Shown piece after piece: positions 17,744-26,900 of a stretch of DNA of 26,900 bases. The notes beneath the pieces were generated by a model. It was not told the DNA's origin, made no database searches, and was given only the letters and a program-made list of their open reading frames with translations. This stretch comes from an uncultured Lysobacterales bacterium (GTDB lineage Bacteria; Pseudomonadota; Gammaproteobacteria; Xanthomonadales; Xanthomonadaceae), in assembly GCA_946886865.1 (NCBI GenBank), contig CAMPJI010000030.1, positions 1 to 26,900 on the forward strand, in the 5' to 3' direction. Each line of letters opens with the position of its first letter. Positions within the stretch are counted from its first letter, which is position 1. The translations under genes were made by a program, and so were the position numbers.

Positions 17744-18292
17744 ATGGGCCTGGACCTCGTCCCCACCGGCAAGAACCCGCCGGATGAGATCAACGTCATC
17801 ATCGAAATCCCCAAGGACGCCGAGCCCGTCAAGTACGAGGTCGACAAGGCCTCCGGCGCGATCTTCGTCGACCGCATCCTGTCGACGCCGATGCGCTACC
17901 CGTGCAACTACGGCTACGTGCCGCACACGCTGTGCGGCGACGGCGACCCGGCGGACGTCCTGGTGATCCTGCCGCTGCCGCTGATCCCCGGTTCGGTCAT
18001 CCGCTGCCGCCCGGTGGGCGTGCTGAAGATGTCGGACGAAGCCGGCTCCGACGAGAAGCTGCTGGCGGTACCGGTCGACAAGGTCTTCGCCGGCTACACC
18101 CATATCGACGACATCGGCAAGGTCAGCCCGCACTGGCTCGAGCGCATCGGCCACTTCTTCGAGCACTACAAGGACCTCGAGAAGGGCAAGTGGGTCAAGC
18201 TGGACGGCTGGGGCGACGCGGCCGAAGCCAAGGCCATCCTGCTCGACGCGGTGAAGCGGTTCGAGGAGTCGGCGGACAAGCCGAATTTCTGA
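17744..18292 (+). CDS. ppa: Family I inorganic pyrophosphatase
   Basis: Ppa is a soluble Mg2+-dependent enzyme that hydrolyses PPi to two phosphates in the cytosol. The 182-residue protein has E21, K30 and Y31 near the N-terminus, R44, YPCNYGYVP (52-60), and the metal-binding GDGDPADVLVI with D66, D68 and D71, plus the C-terminal HFFEHYKDLEKGKWVK. Length and motifs match the E. coli-type enzyme. Start chosen at ATG 17744 with GGAG at 17734-17737; the frame is open upstream to 17570, but that extension is not conserved-looking. It is the third PPi-processing gene here after pfp and hppA, but has its own leader behind a terminator. Convergent with the lower-GC sulfotransferase fusion gene. Confidence 0.96.
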   Translation: MGLDLVPTGKNPPDEINVIIEIPKDAEPVKYEVDKASGAIFVDRILSTPMRYPCNYGYVPHTLCGDGDPADVLVILPLPLIPGSVIRCRPVGVLKMSDEAGSDEKLLAVPVDKVFAGYTHIDDIGKVSPHWLERIGHFFEHYKDLEKGKWVKLDGWGDAAEAKAILLDAVKRFEESADKPNF

Positions 18293-18299
18293 TCCTGTG

Positions 18300-18341
18300 A
18301 GCGAGGTTCACCGAAGGCCCTAGCCTTCGGCGAACCTCGCT
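18300..18341. terminator. Long hairpin between ppa and the sulfotransferase fusion gene
   Basis: Two 19-base arms (18300-18318 and 18323-18341) pair with one A/C mismatch on the plus-strand RNA and a G-U pair instead on the minus-strand RNA; the loop is CCTA. The right arm is the final six codons (ARFAEG) of the fusion gene, whose stop TAG lies in the loop; the left arm is an inverted copy in the gap after ppa. There is no T-run on either side, so it is not a classical terminator, yet its position fits a bidirectional transcription or mRNA-decay barrier for two convergent genes. Confidence 0.6.
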
Positions 18342-20188
18342 GCCCGCTCCACGGTAGCCTCCATCGCCGCCATTCGTGGGGTGATCAAATCCGCATGCCG
18401 ACGCCATTTGTCAGGCGACGGAGGGGTGAGCGTGTAGCGAGACAAGGGGAGGACTCCCTGCAACTGACGGGTCCATGGCCAGTCCGCCCAAGCGCAGATC
18501 CGGGCTACCTGCTCTTGGGGGTCCTTGATGAACTGGTCATGATCCACCCCCAGCCACCGACCAGCGGGCAACGAATGCAAGTCGTCCAAGAGTATGCGGG
18601 TCGTGGTCTGCCATTGAGCGGAAACGATATCCCCCAGCGGCTTGCCGATAAGCTCGCGCCAGCCGGGGGTCAGAAGGAAAGACCAACTCGGGCCAACCCA
18701 TTCCGGTAATTGGGGATACGTAATGAACCCCCCTGAGAGCCAGCCATCCATCATGCTGCCCAAGACCTGTCGCGGGTCGCGATGCAGATAGATGAAGCGC
18801 GCCTCAGGGAAAACCTTGCAGAGGAAGGGAATACGGAGCGCGTTCTTGGGCGTCTTCTCCAGCATTCGAACTGATGCGCCACCGGGATGACGCCCGTGCG
18901 CATCGCGCAGAGCACCGAAAAAACGACTTCTCAGCTTTTCGGCCGTCTCAGGTAACGCGTCTTCGGCACCAAGCTGGTTGGATTCAAAATGCCTCGCTGC
19001 GGGTGTGAGGGACGCGATTCCTTCGATCGTGTGGTGACTTTCGTCGCCTATCGTGAACACGCCATCGGCGAGAGCCAACGTCTCGAACAGGAGGGTTGAA
19101 CCGGACCGGGGCGGACTGACGATGAATACCGGGCGATCGAACACCGGATCCGTGGAAGCTCGCTTCTGCACTGAAGGGGCCACGGCCGCCCCAATCGGAT
19201 CCGCATCATCGACACCATGCTGATCGACAGCCACTGCGGTGAGACCGCCCCCCCTGTCTGACACTGCCACGTCGAATACGTAAGCATCAAGCGCTTGCAT
19301 AAGACCGATTTGGTTGGCCAGCCCCACGTTACCGACACCGCGGGCCACAAGCTCTGCACGGACGGAAGCCAGCAGCTCCCTGTAGCGTACCCATCCGGCC
19401 CTGTCTTCGCCGTGACATGCCCACAGCGCCCGCCAAGTGCGCGACAGATACTGCAGAACCTGGGCTGCCGGACCCAGCTGGGGGGCCGGGATTGCCTCGC
19501 CAAGCAGAAACAATATGTGTTCCCGCAGTTCCCACGGCGACATGACGACGGGGGCATTGAAGCGCTCGAAATCCAAATCCGGCACATGGTTGGACCGAGG
19601 CGTCACCATCGGGGCGGACCACGCATCTTCATTCCCCCGCGATGGGCGTCCTCCGGCACGCAGGTTCCACAGCCCGGGGCCACCTACTGTGTCCGCAACC
19701 AGGTGGATGCGGGTGGCCTCTCCCTCATTGACGACTCGATGGCGCCGCCATGTATCGAAGATCCAACACTCGCCAGCGCGCATGTTGATCTCTTCGTCGC
19801 CACACTGGAAACGCACTCCCGCGGAAGTCACGATCGGCACGTGCACCCGCATTCGATCCCGCCAGTAGTAATTCACGTCCACATGCGCTTTGACCTCCGC
19901 ACGGGTCGACAGACGCATCAGGCGCGCCCTGCCCCATGTCGCCCCGAGTGCGTCCAGAACTTGAGCCGCATATGGGCACTTCGCCAACCATGGAGTCGGC
20001 TGCATCGGACCGGCAAGGTCATCATTGCCGGGATCGCCGCCCGCCGTGATCAGCGTTAACGCCGTATTTCCGTCATCGTTACCAGTACGGCCACGCCATG
20101 CAGATGGAGGGATGGCCATTGCCTCCTCGTATAGGGCTTCTGCATCGAACGATATGGGCAACTGCAGGAATGGCGAAGACAACTTCAT
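18320..20188 (-). CDS. Fusion of aspartyl/asparaginyl beta-hydroxylase domain and sulfotransferase
   Basis: This 622-residue protein joins two enzymes. Residues about 15-170 match the Fe(II)/2-oxoglutarate beta-hydroxylase fold: HVDVNYYW with H102 and D104, then RVHVPIV, FQCGD, WIFDTWRRHRV with distal iron ligand H150, and RIHLVAD with R160 for 2-oxoglutarate. Residues about 205-345 form a helical region not recognised. Residues about 352-620 form a PAPS-dependent sulfotransferase: SPPRSGSTLLFETL (358-371) is the 5'-phosphosulfate loop and FIYLHRDPRQVLGS (465-478) the 3'-phosphate site. Start chosen at ATG 20188; a TTG six bases earlier is possible. No signal peptide is seen, so it is cytosolic. 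GC is lower than in flanking genes (33 of 60 in 18901-18960), suggesting acquisition. Substrate unknown; hydroxylation followed by sulfation of one peptide or metabolite is an inference. Confidence 0.87.
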   Translation of the reverse strand: MKLSSPFLQLPISFDAEALYEEAMAIPPSAWRGRTGNDDGNTALTLITAGGDPGNDDLAGPMQPTPWLAKCPYAAQVLDALGATWGRARLMRLSTRAEVKAHVDVNYYWRDRMRVHVPIVTSAGVRFQCGDEEINMRAGECWIFDTWRRHRVVNEGEATRIHLVADTVGGPGLWNLRAGGRPSRGNEDAWSAPMVTPRSNHVPDLDFERFNAPVVMSPWELREHILFLLGEAIPAPQLGPAAQVLQYLSRTWRALWACHGEDRAGWVRYRELLASVRAELVARGVGNVGLANQIGLMQALDAYVFDVAVSDRGGGLTAVAVDQHGVDDADPIGAAVAPSVQKRASTDPVFDRPVFIVSPPRSGSTLLFETLALADGVFTIGDESHHTIEGIASLTPAARHFESNQLGAEDALPETAEKLRSRFFGALRDAHGRHPGGASVRMLEKTPKNALRIPFLCKVFPEARFIYLHRDPRQVLGSMMDGWLSGGFITYPQLPEWVGPSWSFLLTPGWRELIGKPLGDIVSAQWQTTTRILLDDLHSLPAGRWLGVDHDQFIKDPQEQVARICAWADWPWTRQLQGVLPLSRYTLTPPSPDKWRRHADLITPRMAAMEATVERAARFAEG

Positions 20189-20344
20189 GGTCAACTCGTA
20201 TTGCGCTGGGTGCGGACTCAGTGTGGGGTTGAAGAGGATCGCGGTAAAGTGACTCTAGGCACGCTTAAACGCGACACGAGAGCTCTGAGAAACCTATTTT
20301 GGAATCAGATGGAGTGAGCGGGTCTCGATAGTGCGACATTGCGT
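20189..20344. other. AT-richer gap upstream of the fusion gene
   Basis: No gene is supported here. Composition is the lowest in the window (28 G/C of 60 in 20281-20340). On the minus strand a loose promoter-like pair, TTTCTC and TTTAAG with a 17-base spacer, lies upstream of the fusion gene; the match is poor. It may mark the edge of the acquired segment. Confidence 0.35.
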
Positions 20345-21013
20345 TCAGGTTCCGCGCCGACGCGCCACCGTCAGCGCGATCAGCCGCGACACCACGGTGG
20401 CGATGTACCCCACGCCCGCGAACTGCTGGAGCATGACCAGCACGCGTGCGGGCGATGACAGCGGCAGGATGTCGCCGTTGCCCACGCCCGAGAGCGTGCT
20501 GAAACTGAGGAACAGCAGTTCGATCCAACGCCGGGGACGCTCGGGGTCCACGACGCCGGTGAAGCTGCCCTGCACCCACGCCTGGCAGGCGAAGTACGCG
20601 TAGGCGAACCCCCACGCCAGCAGCGTGAAGGTCGCGCCGGCCGCAAACAGTTCGTCGGCCGTGACGACATGGTCGTCGAGCATGTAGCGGATCAGGCTGC
20701 CGGCCGCATAGAAATAGAGCGCCGCCTCCAGGATCGACGACCACGGCAGCCATTGCGGCTCCTGCATTGTGATCGCCGCCACCGACAGTGCCATCGCCGG
20801 CAGGGCCAGCAGCCAAGCCACCCAGTTGATCGCCGGGCTCCGGTTGACCACCCACACGGCGAGCGGGACGACGACCAGCGTCGCCGCGCCGAACAGCGCG
20901 CGGTCGTCCGGGCTGTCGTCCAGCCACGGGTACAGCAACAGGCTCAGCAACTGGGCGGCGAGCAGCAGCGCCGACGGATGCCGGCGCATCAGGATCCGCC
21001 AGGGTTTACGCAT
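20345..21013 (-). CDS. Two-pore-helix-type ion channel with unusual filter
   Basis: This is a 222-residue membrane protein with hydrophobic segments at about 14-31, 38-56, 62-82, 93-111, 122-146 and 190-215, ending in the arrangement helix - pore loop - helix of ion_trans_2 channels. The pore region reads LSFSTLSGVGNGDILPL (169-185): the glycines of a K+ filter and the following Asp are kept, but TVGYGD has become SGVGNGD, so selectivity may differ. Start at ATG 21013 has GGAG 7 bases upstream. It lies 73 bases downstream of thiC on the same strand, with a weak hairpin in between, so it may be read through from the thiC promoter, but no functional link is evident. An alternative is a non-K+ cation or anion pore. 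Confidence 0.8.
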   Translation of the reverse strand: MRKPWRILMRRHPSALLLAAQLLSLLLYPWLDDSPDDRALFGAATLVVVPLAVWVVNRSPAINWVAWLLALPAMALSVAAITMQEPQWLPWSSILEAALYFYAAGSLIRYMLDDHVVTADELFAAGATFTLLAWGFAYAYFACQAWVQGSFTGVVDPERPRRWIELLFLSFSTLSGVGNGDILPLSSPARVLVMLQQFAGVGYIATVVSRLIALTVARRRGT

Positions 21014-21058
21014 CGGGATACTCCGGACCGGGCCGCGCGAGTGTGCGGCGGCCACCCG

Positions 21059-21079
21059 GCCGGGGCAACGCCCCCCGGC
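21059..21079 (-). terminator. Weak hairpin after thiC
   Basis: A 7-bp stem GCCGGGG/CCCCGGC with a 7-base loop begins 8 bases after the thiC stop on the minus strand. It lacks a T-run, so partial read-through into the channel gene is likely. Confidence 0.35.
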
Positions 21080-21086
21080 ATGCCCG

Positions 21087-23165
<2,079 letters not shown>

Positions 23166-23276
23166 GCGCATTGGACCATCGACGCGCCTCCGGCGCCAGC
23201 ATCCGTCTGCAGCCACCCGCCCGCGGGATGTTGCAGCGCGGTTTGCCGCGGCGGCGCTGGCTGATACGGTTTGGCG

Positions 23277-23894
23277 ATGAACATGACCCTGCGCACCACT
23301 CTGCTCGCTGCCGCCGTCGCCCTTGCGGGCTGCGCGACCGGCCCGTCCTCCACCGCATCCGCGCCACTGCCGGCCGACCGCTTCTATGCGGGCCTGCAGG
23401 CCCTGTGCGGCCAGGCGTTCGCCGGCCGCGTGGTGACCGACACCCCTGCGCCGACCGGCGACGACCCGTTCGCCGGCCAGGACCTGGTGATGCACGTGCG
23501 CGGCTGCGACGGCAACGAACTGCGCGTGCCGTTCCATGTCGGCGACGACCGCTCGCGCACGTGGGTCATCACGCGCACCGGTCCGGGCCTGCGGCTCAAG
23601 CACGACCACCGCCACGAAGACGGCAGCGATGACGCCGTGACCATGTACGGGGGCGACACCGCCAGCCTGGGCACGGCGACGCGGCAGGCATTCCCGGTCG
23701 ACGAGTTTTCCAAGGCGATGTTCCTGCGCGAAGGCCTGGACGCGTCGCTCACCAACACGTGGGCAATGGAACTGCAGCCGGGACGGACCTTCGTCTACGA
23801 GCTGTCGCGCCCGGGCGGCCGGCTGTTCCAGGTCGAGTTCGACCTCACCACGCCGGTCCCGGTGCCACCCGCGCCGTGGGGCGACGAAGACTGA
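23277..23894 (+). CDS. Predicted lipoprotein of unknown function
   Basis: The product is not recognised beyond being a conserved-looking envelope protein. The 205 residues begin MNMTLRTTLLAAAVALAGC, a lipoprotein signal with lipobox ALAGC, so C19 would be lipidated. The mature part has C44 and C77, a possible disulfide, a His/Asp/Glu-rich stretch HDHRHEDGSDD (109-119) that may bind metal, and a beta-rich C-terminal half ending Pro-rich. Start chosen at ATG 23277; a TTG two codons earlier is also in frame. No strong ribosome-binding site is seen. It stands alone, divergent from the thiC leader, which begins 112 bases to the left. Confidence 0.78.
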   Translation: MNMTLRTTLLAAAVALAGCATGPSSTASAPLPADRFYAGLQALCGQAFAGRVVTDTPAPTGDDPFAGQDLVMHVRGCDGNELRVPFHVGDDRSRTWVITRTGPGLRLKHDHRHEDGSDDAVTMYGGDTASLGTATRQAFPVDEFSKAMFLREGLDASLTNTWAMELQPGRTFVYELSRPGGRLFQVEFDLTTPVPVPPAPWGDED

Positions 23895-24064
23895 ACGCGC
23901 AATGCGGGCTCTTGACCACGGATCAGGCCGACAGGCCCGGATCGTGCGTCAGGACCTGCGCCTGCTCAGCTCAAGACGGGAACAGCACGCAACGCGCCCT
24001 GCCCTGCGGCGTGGATTCAGTCCGCGACATCCGCGCACGCTGATGGTCGATGGACCTGAAGCAA
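23895..24064. other. Gene-free gap, no recognised element
   Basis: No coding frame, hairpin or repeat with support was seen between the lipoprotein stop and the RND terminator. Two short frames overlap it but show no start signal or conserved motif. Confidence 0.5.
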
Positions 24065-24096
24065 AGGCGCCCGTGCTCGCCATCGCACGGGCGCCT
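24065..24096 (-). terminator. Rho-independent terminator of the RND permease gene
   Basis: A 12-bp perfect stem AGGCGCCCGTGC/GCACGGGCGCCT with an 8-base loop lies 3 bases after the stop codon; on the minus strand it is followed by a T-rich stretch (TTTGCTTC). Confidence 0.85.
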
Positions 24097-24099
24097 GTC

Positions 24100-26900
24100 T
24101 CAGGGGGCGCTGGCCTGCGCGCCCTTCGTTGGCCTACCGGACGCCGGCACCTTCACCCGGAACCACGCCGCGTAGAGCGCCGGCAGGAAGAACAGCGTCA
24201 GCACTGTGGCCACCAGCAGGCCGCCCATGATGGCGACCGCCATCGGCCCGAAAAACGCGCTGCGTGACAGCGGGATCATCGCCAGGATCGCCGCCAGGGC
24301 CGTCAGCACGATCGGCCGGAAGCGGCGTACCGTCGCCTCGATGATCGCCTGCCAGGTCTCGGCACCCTCGCTGCGGTCCTGTTCGATCTGGTCCACCAGG
24401 ATCACCGAGTTGCGCATGATCATGCCGGCCAGCGCGATCGTGCCGAGCATCGCCACGAAGCCGAAAGGCACCCGGAACACCAGCAGGAACAGGGTCGCGC
24501 CGATCAGCCCCAGCGGCGCGGTCAGCAGCACCATGACGCTGCGCGAGAAGCTGCGCAGCTGCACCATCAGCAGGGTGAACACCACCACCAGGAACAGCGG
24601 CATGCCCGCGACGATGGAGGACTGGCCGCGCGCGGAATCCTCCACGCTGCCACCCACCTCCACCGAGTAACCGTACGGCAGGCCGTCACGGATGCCGTCG
24701 AGGGTCGGCGAGATCTGCGCGGTCACCGTGGCGGGCTGCGTGCCGTCGTAGATGTCGGCGCGCACGGTCATCGTCGGGCGCCGGTCGCGGTGCCAGATGA
24801 TGCCCTCCTCGAAGCCGTGCTCCAGGGTGGCGATCTGCGTGAGCGGCACGCTGGTGCCACTGCCGGTGGGCACCATCAGGCTGCCCAGCATGTCCAGGTG
24901 CAGGCGCTCGTCCGCGGTGCCGCGCAGCAGCATCTCCACCAGCTCGTTGCCTTCGCGGTAGGTGCTGATGTGGCTGCCCGACAGCGAACTCGACAGGAAC
25001 TGCGACAGTTGCGCCGAGCTGATGCCGAGCGCGCGGGCGCGCTCCTGATCGACGTGCAGGCGCACGACCTTGCCGGGCTCGTCCCAGTCCAGGTTGACGT
25101 TGGCCACGTGCGGGTTCTGCCGCATCTGCTCGCGCACGCGGTAGGCGATCTCACGCACCTGTTCGATGTGCTCGCCCGAGACGCGGAACTGCACCGGATA
25201 GCCGACCGGCGGCCCGTTCTCAAGGCGCGTGACGCGCAACTGCAGTTCGGGGAAGCGCGGCACGACATCCTCGATGATCCATTCGCGCAGGGCTTCGCGC
25301 GCCTCGATGCTGTCGGGCATCAGCACGAACTGGGCGAAGTTGGCGGCCGGCAGCTGCTGGTCCAGCGGCAGGTAGAAACGCGGCGAGCCCGTACCGACAT
25401 AGGCGACGAAGTTGGTGAGGTCCTCGCGCTCGGCCAGCATCGCTTCCAGGCGCCCGGCGGCTTCGGTGGTGGCCTTGAGCGAGCTGCCCTCGGCCAGCTC
25501 CATGTCGACCATCAGTTCCGGGCGCACCGAGTCGGGGAAAAACTGCTGCGGCACGAAGCGGAACAGCAGCAGCGACGCGACGAACACGCCCGCGGTCAGC
25601 CCGATCACGGTCCAGCGGCGGCGCACGCACCAGGTCAGCCAGCCCCGCAGCCGCACGTAGAAGCGTGTGGCATAGGGGTCGTGGTCCCGGCCGTCGTGCG
25701 GCGGGGGCGCGATGACATCGGCAAACGCAGGGTGCCGGTCCGCCCAGCGCTGGCGGCGCGCGTGCCAGCGGTGGGCCAGCGACCCGGGCTTCAGCGGCGC
25801 CGCATGTCCGTGGTCCGGCAGCAGCTTGTCGCCCAGGTAGGGAATGAAGACCACGGCGGCGATCCACGACACCAGCAGCGCGATCGTCACCACCTGGAAC
25901 AGCGAGCGCGTGTACTCGCCGGTGCTGGACGCCGCCGTCGCGATGGGCAGGAAGCCCGCCGCGGTGATCAGCGTGCCGGTCAGCATCGGGAACGCGGTCG
26001 ACTCCCACGCGAAGGCCGCGGCCTTCAGTCGGCTGAAGCCCTGTTCCATCTTGATGGCCATCATCTCCACCGCGATGATCGCATCGTCCACCAGCAGGCC
26101 CAGCGCCAAGACCAGCGCGCCCAGCGAGATCTTGTGCAGGCCGACGCCGAAGAAGTCCATCACGGCGAACGTCATCGCCAGCACCAGCGGGATGGACAGC
26201 GCGACCACCAGGCCGGTGCGTACGCCCAGTGACAGGAAGCTCACCAGCAGCACGATCGCCACGGCCTCGGCAAGGACCTTGACGAATTCGCCGACCGAGT
26301 CGGCGACGGCGGCGGGCTGGTCGGACACCTTGCGAAGGGCCATGCTGGCCGGCAGTGTCTCCTGGAGGCGGGCGAACTCGCCTTCCAGGGTCTCGCCCAG
26401 CGCGAGGATGTCGCCGCCCTCGCGCATCGCCACGCCGATGCCGATGGCGTCCTCGCCCATGAAGCGCATGCGGGGACCGGGCGGGTCGGCGAAGCCGCGG
26501 TGCACCTCGGCGACGTCGCCGAGCCGGAACGTGCGATCGCCCACGCGGATCGGGAAGTCGCGGATGGCGTCGACGGACTCGAACCGGCCGTCCACGCGCA
26601 GCGGCACGCGGCTGCTGCCGGTTTCGAAGAAGCCCGCCGGCGCCATGGCGTTCTGCTGGTCCAGCGCCTGCCGCACCGCGGCCGCCGGCACCCCGAGCGT
26701 GGCCAGTTTGGTGTTGGACAGTTCGACCCAGATCTTCTCGTCCTGCACGCCGAACAGCTCGATCTTGCCGACGTCGGGCACGTCCTGGAGCGCCAGCTGC
26801 ACGCGCTCGGCGTAGTCCTTGAGTACCGCGTAGTCGAAGCCCTCGCCGGTCAGCGCATAGATGTTGCCGAAGGTGTCGCCGAACTCGTCGTTGAAGAAGG
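24100..26900 (-). CDS. RND-family multidrug efflux permease, 5' end outside window
   Basis: This is an inner-membrane proton-driven efflux pump subunit that normally works with a membrane fusion protein and an outer-membrane channel. 932 codons are visible; the family has about 1,020-1,050, so roughly 100 N-terminal residues lie beyond 26900. The frame stays open to the edge (FFNDEFGDTFGNIYALTGEG), so the GTG at 26802 is not the start. TM4 carries the proton-relay pair in GLLVDDAIIAVE, and TM10 reads MIMRNSVILVDQI, with Arg where AcrB has Lys940; this Arg-Asn pattern is shared by TriC-like pumps. The porter and funnel domains and the second TM block are all present. The substrate is not deducible. 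Partner genes probably lie to the right. Confidence 0.93.
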   Translation of the reverse strand, partial: FFNDEFGDTFGNIYALTGEGFDYAVLKDYAERVQLALQDVPDVGKIELFGVQDEKIWVELSNTKLATLGVPAAAVRQALDQQNAMAPAGFFETGSSRVPLRVDGRFESVDAIRDFPIRVGDRTFRLGDVAEVHRGFADPPGPRMRFMGEDAIGIGVAMREGGDILALGETLEGEFARLQETLPASMALRKVSDQPAAVADSVGEFVKVLAEAVAIVLLVSFLSLGVRTGLVVALSIPLVLAMTFAVMDFFGVGLHKISLGALVLALGLLVDDAIIAVEMMAIKMEQGFSRLKAAAFAWESTAFPMLTGTLITAAGFLPIATAASSTGEYTRSLFQVVTIALLVSWIAAVVFIPYLGDKLLPDHGHAAPLKPGSLAHRWHARRQRWADRHPAFADVIAPPPHDGRDHDPYATRFYVRLRGWLTWCVRRRWTVIGLTAGVFVASLLLFRFVPQQFFPDSVRPELMVDMELAEGSSLKATTEAAGRLEAMLAEREDLTNFVAYVGTGSPRFYLPLDQQLPAANFAQFVLMPDSIEAREALREWIIEDVVPRFPELQLRVTRLENGPPVGYPVQFRVSGEHIEQVREIAYRVREQMRQNPHVANVNLDWDEPGKVVRLHVDQERARALGISSAQLSQFLSSSLSGSHISTYREGNELVEMLLRGTADERLHLDMLGSLMVPTGSGTSVPLTQIATLEHGFEEGIIWHRDRRPTMTVRADIYDGTQPATVTAQISPTLDGIRDGLPYGYSVEVGGSVEDSARGQSSIVAGMPLFLVVVFTLLMVQLRSFSRSVMVLLTAPLGLIGATLFLLVFRVPFGFVAMLGTIALAGMIMRNSVILVDQIEQDRSEGAETWQAIIEATVRRFRPIVLTALAAILAMIPLSRSAFFGPMAVAIMGGLLVATVLTLFFLPALYAAWFRVKVPASGRPTKGAQASAP

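Noticed and set aside
20265..20338. Possible 24-codon minus-strand peptide in the gap upstream of the fusion gene
   Set aside because: No ribosome-binding site or recognisable motif; it is the tail of a chance frame.
24206..24670. Plus-strand frames opposite the RND permease
   Set aside because: Antisense shadows of a gene with clear RND motifs along its full length.

Overview
The window is chromosomal DNA from a high-GC gammaproteobacterium, most likely of the family Xanthomonadaceae/Lysobacteraceae (a Luteimonas-, Lysobacter- or Xanthomonas-like organism). This placement rests on gene content and order: thiE-hemL, a DedA-PAP2-LssY fusion, a PPi-dependent phosphofructokinase next to adk and a membrane H+-pyrophosphatase, and a thiC gene behind a TPP riboswitch. 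It is inferred by recognition; no search was run. Most genes are tightly packed housekeeping genes with strong GC bias, which also produces many long spurious antisense frames.

Layout. 1-2749 (+): the end of an ArsR/SdpR-type regulator overlaps thiE, which overlaps hemL, followed 2 bases later by a HAD phosphatase; this looks like one operon. 2773-4002 (-): acetylornithine-type class III aminotransferase. 4082-4954 (+): voltage-gated-type K+ channel with a Cys-rich tail. 4967-6586 (-): an HSDL2-like SDR and an atypical RIO/Kdo-kinase-like phosphotransferase, separated by a REP-like palindromic repeat. 6722-8740 (+): three-domain DedA-PAP2-LssY membrane protein. 8729-11470 (-): adk, mpl and a LON-substrate-binding-domain protein, read in that order.

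11592-18292 is the pyrophosphate block: pfp (PPi-dependent PFK), a small secreted protein on the opposite strand, hppA (K+-independent proton-pumping pyrophosphatase), a CmpX/MscS-like five-repeat membrane protein, and soluble ppa. Together with adk on the other side of the pfp promoter region, these genes make, use and dispose of PPi: pfp uses PPi in glycolysis, hppA turns it into proton motive force, and ppa clears the rest.

18293-20344 is the most unusual part. It is a lower-GC insert carrying one gene (-) that fuses an aspartyl/asparaginyl beta-hydroxylase-type dioxygenase to a sulfotransferase through an unrecognised helical linker. A near-perfect 19-bp hairpin, one arm of which is the last six codons and the other an inverted copy, separates it from ppa.

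20345-23165 (-): thiC preceded by a TPP riboswitch, and downstream of it a small ion channel with a non-canonical pore sequence. 23277-23894 (+): a lipoprotein of unknown function. 24100-26900 (-): an RND efflux permease that runs off the right edge, ended by a strong terminator.
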